DNA from: Rhizobium aethiopicum
GTDB taxonomy: Bacteria; Pseudomonadota; Alphaproteobacteria; Rhizobiales; Rhizobiaceae
Direction of reading: 5' to 3'
Assembly: GCF_014197535.1 (NCBI RefSeq)
Contig: NZ_JACIFV010000025.1
Coordinates: 1 to 64,000, forward strand
Length of the DNA: 64,000 nucleotides
Positions within the stretch are counted from its first letter, which is position 1. The number at the start of each line of letters is the position of its first letter. Below are positions 9,044 through 17,800 of this stretch, one piece after another. The notes under the pieces were generated by a model that searched no databases, was not told the origin of the DNA, and saw only the letters and a list, made by a program, of their open reading frames with translations. The translations under genes were made by a program, and so were the position numbers.

Positions 9044-9919
9044 CTACTTCGTCGGCTGCGCATCCGTCATCGTCGGTGCAGGCTGGCTGCCTGGGGTAGC
9101 GGAGGCGGTGGCGGTTGGTGATGAGGGCAGGGTGCTGTCGAGGAGGCCCGCCATCTTGTCGTCGCGCAGGCTTGCAGTCTTTTCACCCATGACGACGCCG
9201 ACGACGCGGCGGCCATCCCTCAGCGCCGAGGTCACGACATTGTAGCCGGATGCATCGGTATAGCCCGTCTTGATGCCGTCGACGCCGTCATAGCGATACA
9301 TCAGATTGTTGTGGCCGCGCAGTTTCATGCCTCGGAACTGGAAGCCGCGCATCGAGAAGAGCTTGAACTCCTCGGGGAAGTCCCGCATCAACGAAAGGCC
9401 GAGCGTGGCCATGTCGCGCGCCGTGGTAACCTGCTCCGGATCGGGAAGGCCCGACGGGTTCTTGAAGACCGTGTCCTTCATCCCCAGCTGGCGCGCCTTG
9501 TCGGTCATCGTTCTGGCGAAAGCCGGTTCGGAGCCGCCGAGCTGTTCAGCGATCGCCACGGCGGAATCGTTGGCAGACAGCACGACGATGCTTTCGACCG
9601 CTTCACGCAGCGTCACCTTGCGGCCGGCGCCGACGGCAAGCTTGAAGGGTTCCTTGCTCTCGGCATTTTCCGACATGGTGAGCTTCTGATCCCAGGTGAG
9701 GCGTCCATCGTGCAGCGCCTCGAAAGCGAGATAAAGCGTCATCATCTTGGTCAGCGACGCGGGATAGTTGAGATCATCCTGGTTGGAGGCTTCAAGGACC
9801 TGACCGGACTGCGCATCGATGACGAAGCTTGCCTGACCGGCCTCGGCCGGAATGAAAGCGCCCATCAGCAAGGTGGACGAGAGCGCGATGGCAAGGAGCC
9901 GGGATGTCTTCGTGGTCAT
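9044..9919 (-). CDS. D-alanyl-D-alanine carboxypeptidase (PBP5/6 type)
   Basis: A 291-residue secreted serine peptidase of the S11 family. It has a signal peptide of about 27 residues ending AEA, the catalytic SxxK at S55-K58 (SLTK), SxN at S115-N117 and KTG at 217-219. It removes the terminal D-Ala from peptidoglycan pentapeptides in the periplasm. The usual C-terminal beta-domain and amphipathic anchor are absent, replaced by a Ser/Thr/Pro-rich tail of about 30 residues, so it may be soluble. It ends convergent to the MCE operon. Confidence 0.88.
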   Translation of the reverse strand: MTTKTSRLLAIALSSTLLMGAFIPAEAGQASFVIDAQSGQVLEASNQDDLNYPASLTKMMTLYLAFEALHDGRLTWDQKLTMSENAESKEPFKLAVGAGRKVTLREAVESIVVLSANDSAVAIAEQLGGSEPAFARTMTDKARQLGMKDTVFKNPSGLPDPEQVTTARDMATLGLSLMRDFPEEFKLFSMRGFQFRGMKLRGHNNLMYRYDGVDGIKTGYTDASGYNVVTSALRDGRRVVGVVMGEKTASLRDDKMAGLLDSTLPSSPTATASATPGSQPAPTMTDAQPTK

Positions 9920-10067
9920 CGGTATTGCTGTCTCTTTCGTTGCACGGCCGACGGGCCGTTGGCTTTAAACGCAAGCGGATCGAAAAAGTTTGTGACGGAA
10001 TGAAGGAAGGCGGGCAATAAAAAAGGCCCATCCACAGATGATACCTTTTGTCTCGGCTCCCGCGGCT

Positions 10068-10096
10068 TTGACAATCGCGCGCATGGCACGTAGAAA
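10068..10096 (+). promoter_or_regulatory. Possible sigma-70 promoter of the GlyRS-like gene
   Basis: TTGACA at 10068-10073 is followed after 17 bases by TAGAAA at 10091-10096. It would give a leader of roughly 180 bases before the ATG at 10286. Only the -35 is a good match. Confidence 0.3.
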
Positions 10097-10102
10097 TTCG
10101 TC

Positions 10103-10201
10103 ATGAGCATGAAGAGCGCGCTTTTCGACCATGACCGCACCTGCCCGCAGGTCGCGATCGCGCGCGCCATTGGCGGACGAGGTCTCCGCGTCCTGCTGTG
10201 A
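10103..10201 (+). CDS. Possible 32-residue leader ORF
   Basis: A small frame starting ATG-AGC-ATG and ending in TGA lies between the possible promoter and the GlyRS-like gene. It would encode a basic peptide with no recognisable motif. No strong ribosome-binding site precedes it. It may be chance; its position in the leader of a synthetase-like gene is the only reason to note it. Confidence 0.2.
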   Translation: MSMKSALFDHDRTCPQVAIARAIGGRGLRVLL

Positions 10202-10218
10202 CGTCCGGGCGCTGCATG

Positions 10219-10239
10219 CGTCCGGCGCGCCGCCGGACG
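10219..10239 (+). promoter_or_regulatory. Leader hairpin before the GlyRS-like gene
   Basis: CGTCCGGCG (10219-10227) pairs perfectly with CGCCGGACG (10231-10239) around a 3-base loop, 46 bases before the start codon. There is no T-run after it, so it is not a classic terminator; it may shape the leader RNA. Confidence 0.35.
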
Positions 10240-10285
10240 TAAAGCCCTTCACCACGTCAACAGGGTTGCCAGGGAGACAGGCACC

Positions 10286-11035
10286 ATGCTCAATATTTAT
10301 CACGTCAATTCGCTCGTCCATTGGGAGGAGCGCGAGATCAATCTGCGCGATCATATGATCGGCTTTTTCTCGCAAGAGGTCCGCAGCTTTCTCAGATCGG
10401 TCAATCCAGCCTGGGATATACGACGGGTCGAGGCGCCGGCGCTGACGCCGCGGTCGCTGGTTTCAAGTGCCTATTCGAATGCCGACATCTGGGTCCAGGA
10501 ACAGCTCGCGGCCGGCGATACTGCGCTGGTGCTGAGGCCGGAGACCACGCCTTCGACCTATGTCTACATGCAGCATATTCTTGGAAACCATTCAAAGACG
10601 CGGTTGCCTCTCTGTGTCTGGCAGGCCGGCAGGTCCTATCGCCGCGAGCAGGAGCAGCCGACGAAACACATGCGGCTGAAAGAATTTTGGCAGCTCGAAT
10701 TTCAATGCGCCTTCACCGCCGACAGCGGCAACGACTATCACGCGGCATGCCTCGAACCTTTGCGCCGCATGATCGCCTCGCTGATCCATCTGCCGACGCG
10801 GGTCGTGCCCTCCGACCGGCTGCCGGCCTATTCCGAGGTGACGATGGATATCGAGGTTGATAATGGCGACAAATGGATGGAGGTCTGCTCGATCTCGCGA
10901 CGAACCGACTTTCCGCTACGCTACCGGTCGCAACCGAAGCAGGGAGCTACCATCGAGCATGACGTCCTCGTGCTCGAAATCGCCATCGGCCTCGACCGCT
11001 GCGTCTACAACTGGGGTATGGCGGCCGACGGGTGA
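10286..11035 (+). CDS. Orphan glycyl-tRNA-synthetase-like catalytic core
   Basis: A 249-residue class II aminoacyl-tRNA synthetase-like protein. It shows LRPETTPSTYVYMQ (compare RPETAQ of alpha2 GlyRS), motif 2 (GRSYRRE, then RLKEFWQLEFQ), the EVCSISRRTDF segment (compare ELxGIxxRTDYDL of GlyRS) and motif 3 (EIAIGLDRCVYN). It lacks the insertion and anticodon-binding domains of a true GlyRS, which is about twice as long. It may activate an amino acid for a carrier protein or small molecule, act on a tRNA-like target, or be a degenerate paralogue. ATG at 10286 is preceded by GGGAG. Confidence 0.65.
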   Translation: MLNIYHVNSLVHWEEREINLRDHMIGFFSQEVRSFLRSVNPAWDIRRVEAPALTPRSLVSSAYSNADIWVQEQLAAGDTALVLRPETTPSTYVYMQHILGNHSKTRLPLCVWQAGRSYRREQEQPTKHMRLKEFWQLEFQCAFTADSGNDYHAACLEPLRRMIASLIHLPTRVVPSDRLPAYSEVTMDIEVDNGDKWMEVCSISRRTDFPLRYRSQPKQGATIEHDVLVLEIAIGLDRCVYNWGMAADG

Positions 11036-11141
11036 GAGGCGGAAAACCGGAACCGCATGGCGATCCCGGTTTTCTCTGCAGTTGGTCACGGATTTTCCGC
11101 AGCACTTTGAATTGCTGTAGGCGCGGGCTTCCGATTTGATG

Positions 11142-11723
11142 TCAGGTGTTGTTGCCGGAGCTTTCTGAAAAGGCAATGTCGGCGGCAGGGCGGACATTCA
11201 CAATCGCCTTGCCCGCATCGAAACCATCAAGCGTTTCATTGTGGTGGGCGACAATCTCGGAGAAACTAAGGGTCGCCGTGTCGCCGGTTGTGTGGCCGTC
11301 GGCAACCAAGGTCACGTCATAGCCGAGCGAAACGGCCCGCCTGACGGTCGTGTCGACGCAGAATTGCGACATGCAGCCGCCGACTATGAGGTGGGTAACC
11401 GATCGCTCTTGCAAGCGGTCGGCAAGATCGGTCCCGAAGAAGGAGTCGGCGCTTTTCTTGCGCACGACGACCTCACCTGTTTGCGGCGCAATCTCCCGGC
11501 GCAGCGCCCATCCTGACGTGCCCACGGCCAATCGGTGACCGCTGTCGCCATCATGCTGCACCAGCACGACCGGCACGCCGGCCTGTCGCGCCCTTTCCTT
11601 GAGCAACGCCAATCGCGCGACGGTCTCGTCAAGTGCGGAATCGACCTCGGGCTGGCGCTCCGGCGTGGCCTTTCCGGAGAGGATTGCGTTCTGTACGTCG
11701 ATAATTAGAAGGGCCTTGGTCAT
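11142..11723 (-). CDS. Isochorismatase-like cysteine hydrolase
   Basis: A 193-residue cytoplasmic hydrolase. The triad of the family is visible: D9 (LLIIDVQ), a Lys at 89-90 (VVVRKKSADSFFG) and C117 (VGGCMSQFCVDTTVRRA). The cis-peptide region and the TLVADGHTT segment also fit. Members hydrolyse isochorismate, nicotinamide, biuret and similar substrates; this one cannot be assigned. Its 3' end is convergent with the GlyRS-like gene, about 106 bases away. Confidence 0.8.
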   Translation of the reverse strand: MTKALLIIDVQNAILSGKATPERQPEVDSALDETVARLALLKERARQAGVPVVLVQHDGDSGHRLAVGTSGWALRREIAPQTGEVVVRKKSADSFFGTDLADRLQERSVTHLIVGGCMSQFCVDTTVRRAVSLGYDVTLVADGHTTGDTATLSFSEIVAHHNETLDGFDAGKAIVNVRPAADIAFSESSGNNT

Positions 11724-11827
11724 TTCGTTCGCGGTTCCGGGCCGGGGAGCAGATCATATCCCCATCATCAGGGAAAGCCGCCTGACACATCTTCAGGCGG
11801 CTTCAGCTCGACGATATCGGCCAGACT

Positions 11828-14800
11828 CTATCTCAGCCTGCCCGCTGCGTGGGCGAGCATGGTGTAAACCTTGCCCGTATCCGACGTCAGATAGGACTGT
11901 GTGACTGTCTGGTTCGGGTCGGTTCGGGCGACGTCGGCGAGCAGCTTTTCGAAATCGCCGATATAGCGGTCGACGGCGGTGCGGAATTCCGGTTCGCGGT
12001 CGTATTTGCGCTTGATCTCATCGAAGGTCTGCTGGCCCTTCAGCGTGTAGAGGCGACGGGTGAAGACGTCGCGCTCGCCGCGCTGGTAGCGGCGCCAGAG
12101 ATCGACCGACGCATCGTGATCGATGGCGCGGGCGATATCAACGGAGAGCGAATTCAGCGATTCCACGACATGGCGCGGATTGCGGCTGTCGTTGCTGCGT
12201 GCGGCCGGTGCGGCGGTTTCCGCCGGGCGGGCGGGAGCACGGGCCGGCGCCGTGTCCGCGGCGTCTTCGCGGGATGCGCCACGCAAAAGATCGCTGATCC
12301 AGCCGCCGCTTTCCCGCGCCGGTTCCTGGCGGCCCAATTCCTGGCGAGCGGGGGCTGGCTGCTGGGCGGCCCGCTGAGGAGCGGCGGCCGGAGCGGACGG
12401 CGCAATCGTTCCGCGCAGACCCGCCGCTTCGATCGGCGGAGGCGCTGCCGGCTGCGGCGGCTGGGCTGTGATCGGCTGGGTTGGGCGCGGAGCCGGCTGC
12501 GCCTGGGCAAGCGAGCGGGCGGCGGGCTCTGAGATTTCGAGCTGCTGGCTGGAGCGGCCGACAAGCTGCGAGATATCCTGCAGGGCCTTGATCTGTTCGG
12601 CGACGGCGCGGCGCATGGCCGAGGCGCTTTCCTTGGCTTCCTCGGGCAGGTCGAAGGCGCCGCGCTTCAGTTCGGCGCGGGTGGCGTCGAGTTCGCTGCG
12701 GATGTCGGCAGCGGAGCGACGGATGTCCTCGGTGGCGCCGGAGAAGCGGCCGACGGCATCCTCGATCGCCTCACGCAGCGATTCCCGCATGTGCTGGGCG
12801 GCACCGTCGGAGGCGCGGCCGGCTTCGCCGAGCATGCGCTCGACTTCCGACAGCGAGGCGGTCAGGCCGCCGCGAATACGATTGGAGAGATCACCGGAAC
12901 GGCGCTCGACATTGGCGAAGGTGCTGTCGATCGTCGTATTGGCCTCATCGCCGGCGCGGGTGATCGCCGCGCGCATCGTCTCGGCGGCTTCCTGGGCGCG
13001 CTTCTCGGTTTCCGTCAGAACGCGACCGATATCGGCAAAGGAGGACTGGACGCCCTGGCGCAGGTTGCCGGTGACCTGGTTGGAGCGCTGCTCGGCCCGC
13101 TCGAACACGGTCTCGATCATGCCGCCGAGCCCGCGCATGGTCTTTTCGATCTCGTCGGAGCGTTGGACCAGGCTGACGGAGAGGGCTTGCAGCGCGCCTT
13201 CACGCTCTTCGAGCGTCGAGGCGAGGTTGGACTGGGCGGCACCCAGAAGCTGCGAGGCCTGGGTTAGAACTTTGGAATGGTCGTCGAAGCGGCCGATGAT
13301 GCTGCCGACCTGGGCCAGCGTCTGGCCGGAGATGTCGGAGAGGCGGTCGACCTTGCCTTCGAGAAGCCTGGTCGAGGCGTTGACCATTTCGGCAGCCTTG
13401 GTGGCGGAGTCGGCAAAGCGGGTCGTGGTTTCGCCGAGACGCCCGTCGACGCTCGTCAGCTGCTCGGCGGCGCGGTTCATCATCATCGCCATCGCCGCGC
13501 TGCTTTCCGACATGCGCTGAACCAGGCCGTTGACGTTGCCGACCAGGCTGTTCTCGATGGCGCTGACAGCGTTGGCAACATTCTCGGTGCGGGCGGCGAC
13601 GGCGCTGGCGAGCGCTTCGTTCTCGGCGCGCAGGCGATCGGCGCTGAGATTGGCTGCTGCGGTGATGCGGGCAGCGGCCTGCTCGCCGGCATCGGTGTAG
13701 CGATCGATGATCGGGCGGGCCGTTTCATCGAGTATGCGGGTCAATTCGACAGAGCGGCCTGCTAGCATCGAGTTGAGGTCGCGGGTGCGTTCCTCGAGCG
13801 TCGAGCGGATTGAGTTGCCGCGCGCTTCGAGCGCCCGGTCGACGTCGGAGAGGGAGGTATCGATCTCGCGGACACGCTCCTCGAGATTGGAGCGGATGGC
13901 GCTGCTACGCGCTTCGAGCGCCCGCTCGACATCCGCCATGGTGGCGGAAATCTCGCTGCCGGCTCCCGACAACGTCGTGCGGATGGCATTGCCGCGCGCC
14001 TCGAGAGACTGGCCGGCGTCCGACAGGGCCCTGGAAATGGCATTGACCTGCGTGCCGACAACGGTCTCCGCCTCGGCGACCTTGTTGACGATGGCATTGC
14101 CGGCTTCCGAGAAGGTCTGGGCGACGGCAGCGGCCTGGGTTGCCAGGCGGTTCTGAGCTTCGGCAACCCGCGTGACGATCTGGGACGAGCGCTCATCCAT
14201 GGTGCGGGTGAATTCGTCGCTTTTTGCATTGAGATCCTCGGCGAACTGCTGGCCGGTCTTGCCGAGCAGTTCCGTGGTTCTCGTCGCTTCGCCTTCCATC
14301 CCCTGGGCTGCTTCGGCCACCGCGCTGCGCAGCGTCGAGGCGAGGCCGGCGGCCTTGCCCTCGATGGTGCGGTTCACGGCGTCGAGGCCGACGGTCAACG
14401 CGCGATCCATGGTGGAGAGGCGTTCCTCGATGCGTTCGTTGCCGCGGTCCAGGGTTTCGCCGAGACTTGCCGTGCGGCCCTCGATGGCGCCTGCAAGCGT
14501 GGTCGTGCGGCTGTCCAGCGTCTCGGCCAGATTGGCGGCGCGGCTGTCGATTGCCTGTGTAAGATTGGCGGCGCTGCCTTCGAGCGTCGCCGAGATGCGC
14601 CGGGTGGCGTCGTCACCGAGCGCGCCGAGCCGGGAAATGCCGTCGGTAAGCACGCCGGAGAGCTGGCTGTTGGCGGCCTCGACCTTTTCGGCAACGCCGC
14701 CGACGCCGTCACGGATGCGGGTCTCGATCGCCGTAAGGCCGGCTTCCATACGAGAACCGGTTTCTTCAAGACGTCCCGCAAGGTTTTCAACCGACTGGTC

Positions 14801-17800
14801 GAGATGGGCCGAAAGGTTCTGGGCGGAGCTCGAAATCGTGTTCGCCGCCTCCTGGAAGCGGCCGGCGATCTGGCCGGCGCCGGCGCGCATGCGATCTTCC
14901 AATGTCTGGGCGCCGGCATCGATCGCCTGGCGGATCGAGGCTTCACGATCTTCAAGCGACATTTCGAGCATGCTGACGCTCGTCGCCACCGAAGTGCCGA
15001 TGCTGGTCGCCTGTTCGGTGAGCGTATCGCTGATTTGCGCATGCGCCTGGCTCAACGACAGCTCGATGGCATTGCCGCGATCCTCGAGCGTCGTGCGGAT
15101 GCGCTCATGGGCAGAAGCGAGCCCGCCTTCGATCCGCGCCGCGGCCTCCTCGGCCAGGCTCCCGAGCCGCGCATGGGCATCGCTCAGGCGGCTTTCGATG
15201 CGGCCGGTCAAGCCGCCGACGAGATCCTCGAAGCGGGCACCGCCCGCATCGAGCGCGCCCGAAAGCGCCGCGCTGTGCTCGGAGAGGGCGGATTCAAGCC
15301 GCCGCTGATTGTCGGCATAGGCGTTGTGGATGGCGTCCGTCTTGTCGGCAAAGGCGCCGGCGACGCGGGCCTCGGCGCTGGTGACGGCCTCCATGATCGC
15401 ATTGCTGCGGGCTTCGAGGGCGCTGTCGAATCGGCTCTGGTTGTCATCGAGCGAAATGGCGAGCGCCATGGTCTTTTCGTCGAGCGTATCGGTGAGCCGG
15501 TCATGGCTTGCGGTTACGGCACCGACGAGCGCGGCGGCGCGGTGTCCCAAGGCTTCCTCCAGGCGAACCTGCCCTTCGTTCAGCGAGGCGGCCAATGCGC
15601 TGGCCTTCTGGTCGAGCACGCCATTCAGGCGTTCATGTGTGCCGGAGACCGCATTGGTGATCGCATCGGCGCCTGATGTCAGCGTCTCCTCGAGGCGGCT
15701 CTGGCTCTCGTTCAGCGAAATGGCAAGGGCCATCGCCCGATCGTCGAGCGTCTCGGACAGGCGGTCATGGGTGGCAGAAACCGCACTGAGGAAGGATTCC
15801 GAACGGCTCTCCAGCGTATCCTGCAGGCGGCTCTGGCCTTCGCTCAAGGAGGCGGTCAGTGCCGATGCCTTCTCATCAAGGGTTTCGGCGATACGCTCAT
15901 GCGTACCGGAGACGGCCTTGAGGAAAGCTTCGGAGCGGGCTTCCAACGTGTCTTCGATCCGCGTCTGGTTCTCATTGAGCGAGATTGCGAGCGCCATCGC
16001 CTTCTCGTCCAGCGTTTCCGACAGCCGGTCATGGGTGCCGGAAACGGCATTCAGCAGCGCCGACGACCGGGTCTGCAGCGTGTCCTCGATGCGAGCCTGG
16101 CCTTCGCTCAGCGAGATGGCAAGCGCCATCGCCTTTTCATCCAGGGTCTCGGAGAGACGGTCATGGGTGCCGGATACGGCATTCAGCAGGGCCGCGGAGC
16201 GGGTTTCGAGCGTATCTTCGATGCGTGCCTGGGTTTCGTTCAGCGAATTGGCAAAAGCTGCCGCCTTACCTTGCAGCGTCTCGGCAAACCGGTCATGGGT
16301 GCCGGATACGGCGTTCAGCAGGCCTGCGGAACCGTTTTCCAGCGTTTCCTCGATGCGAGCCTGGCTCTCGTTCAAGGAAATGGCAAGCGCCATCGCCTTT
16401 TCATCAAGGGTTTCGGCGAGCCGGTCGCTCGTGCCGGACACGCTGTTCAACAATGCTTCGGCGCGGGTTCCGAGCGCGTCCTCGATGCGGGCATGGCGCT
16501 CGTCGAGCGAAGTCGTCAGCGCCGCTGCCTTGGTATCCAGGGTTTCCGACAGCCGATCATGCGTGCCTGAGACGGCGTTGAGGAAGGCTGCGGAACGGGT
16601 CTCCAGCGTGTCTTCGATGCGGCTCTGGCTTTCGTTCAAGGAGATGGCGAGCGCCATTGCCTTTTCGTCGAGCGTTTCGGAAAGGCGGTCATGAGTGCCG
16701 GAAACGGCGTTGAGCAGCGCCTCGGAGCGGGTTTCGAGCGTATCCTCGATGCGGGTCTGGCTCTCGTTCAGAGAAATGGCGAGCGCCATCGCCTTTTCGT
16801 CAAGCGTTTCGGCAAGACGGTCATGGGTGCCGGAAACGGCGTTGATGATGGCGTCGGAGCGAGTCGTCAGCGCTTCCTCGAAGCGGCCGTGATGGGTGGT
16901 CAGCGCATTGATCAGCGCTCCGCCGCGCTCCGCCATGACGCTGTCGATACGCTCATGGGCTGTGCCAACCGCGTCTCGGATTTCTGCGGCGCGCGCTGTC
17001 AATACGCTGGTCAGTTCCTCGGCGCGGCCGCCGAAGGCCGTCGTGACCTGCTCGGTGCCGGCGGCAACGGCGGCGGTCAAATCGGTGGTGGTTGTGCGCA
17101 GCGTATCGCGGAATTCGGCCGAGCGGGCCTGAAGATTGTTGTGCAGGTCGGAGGTGCCGGATGCAAGAGCCAGCGCGATGTCCGACGTGGCGCTCTGCAG
17201 CGCCGAGGTGAGTTCGCCGGTGCGGCTGGTGAGTGCGGTGGTGATTTCTTCGGTGCGACTATTGAGCGTGCTCTCCAGCACTTCATGACCGGTTGCGAGC
17301 GCCGTCGCGAGCGCTAGCGACTGGTCGGTCATCGAGGAGCCGAGCCGGTCGATGCTGGAGCTCAAAATGCCTTCGATCGAATCCGAACTGCCGGTCAGCG
17401 TTTCGTTGATGCGGGCAAGGCTCTCCATCAGCTTGGTGTCGAGCGAGCCGGTGCGCTTGTCGAAAGCGCTGGTGAATTCGGCGACACGCTCGTCGAAGGC
17501 GGTCGACAGCTGGGCGACGGTCGTCTGCAGCCGCTCTTCGAAGAAGCCGGAGCGCAGGTCGAGATCCATGACGGCGTCGTCGGCGGTGCTCTGCAGGCTC
17601 TGGCGGAAGCTTGCGCCCTTCTCATCGAGCGCGCTGTTCAGCTTCGAGAGCACGTCGTCCAGCGTCCCGCCGATGGTGCGTTCGCCCGATGTCAGGCTCT
17701 CGTTGATCTCGCGGGTGCGGGCGATCAGGATCTCGTTCAGCTGATGCGTGCGCTCGTTCAGCGCCGCGTTCAGCTTCTCGGTGCTGCTGTCCATGGTCGA

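Noticed and set aside
10100..10285. T-box riboswitch before the GlyRS-like gene
   Set aside because: No T-box bulge sequence or specifier-loop arrangement is visible, there is no terminator T-run, and T-boxes are essentially absent from alphaproteobacteria.
15324..16694. Long open frames on the plus strand across the repeat region of the giant gene
   Set aside because: They mirror the repeat on the other strand. Their Ser/Arg-rich or low-complexity translations have no domain pattern, and the minus-strand frame explains the whole region.
15242..16825. CRISPR array
   Set aside because: Regular 132-base spacing comes from in-frame protein repeats. There are no short identical repeats with unique spacers, and no cas genes.
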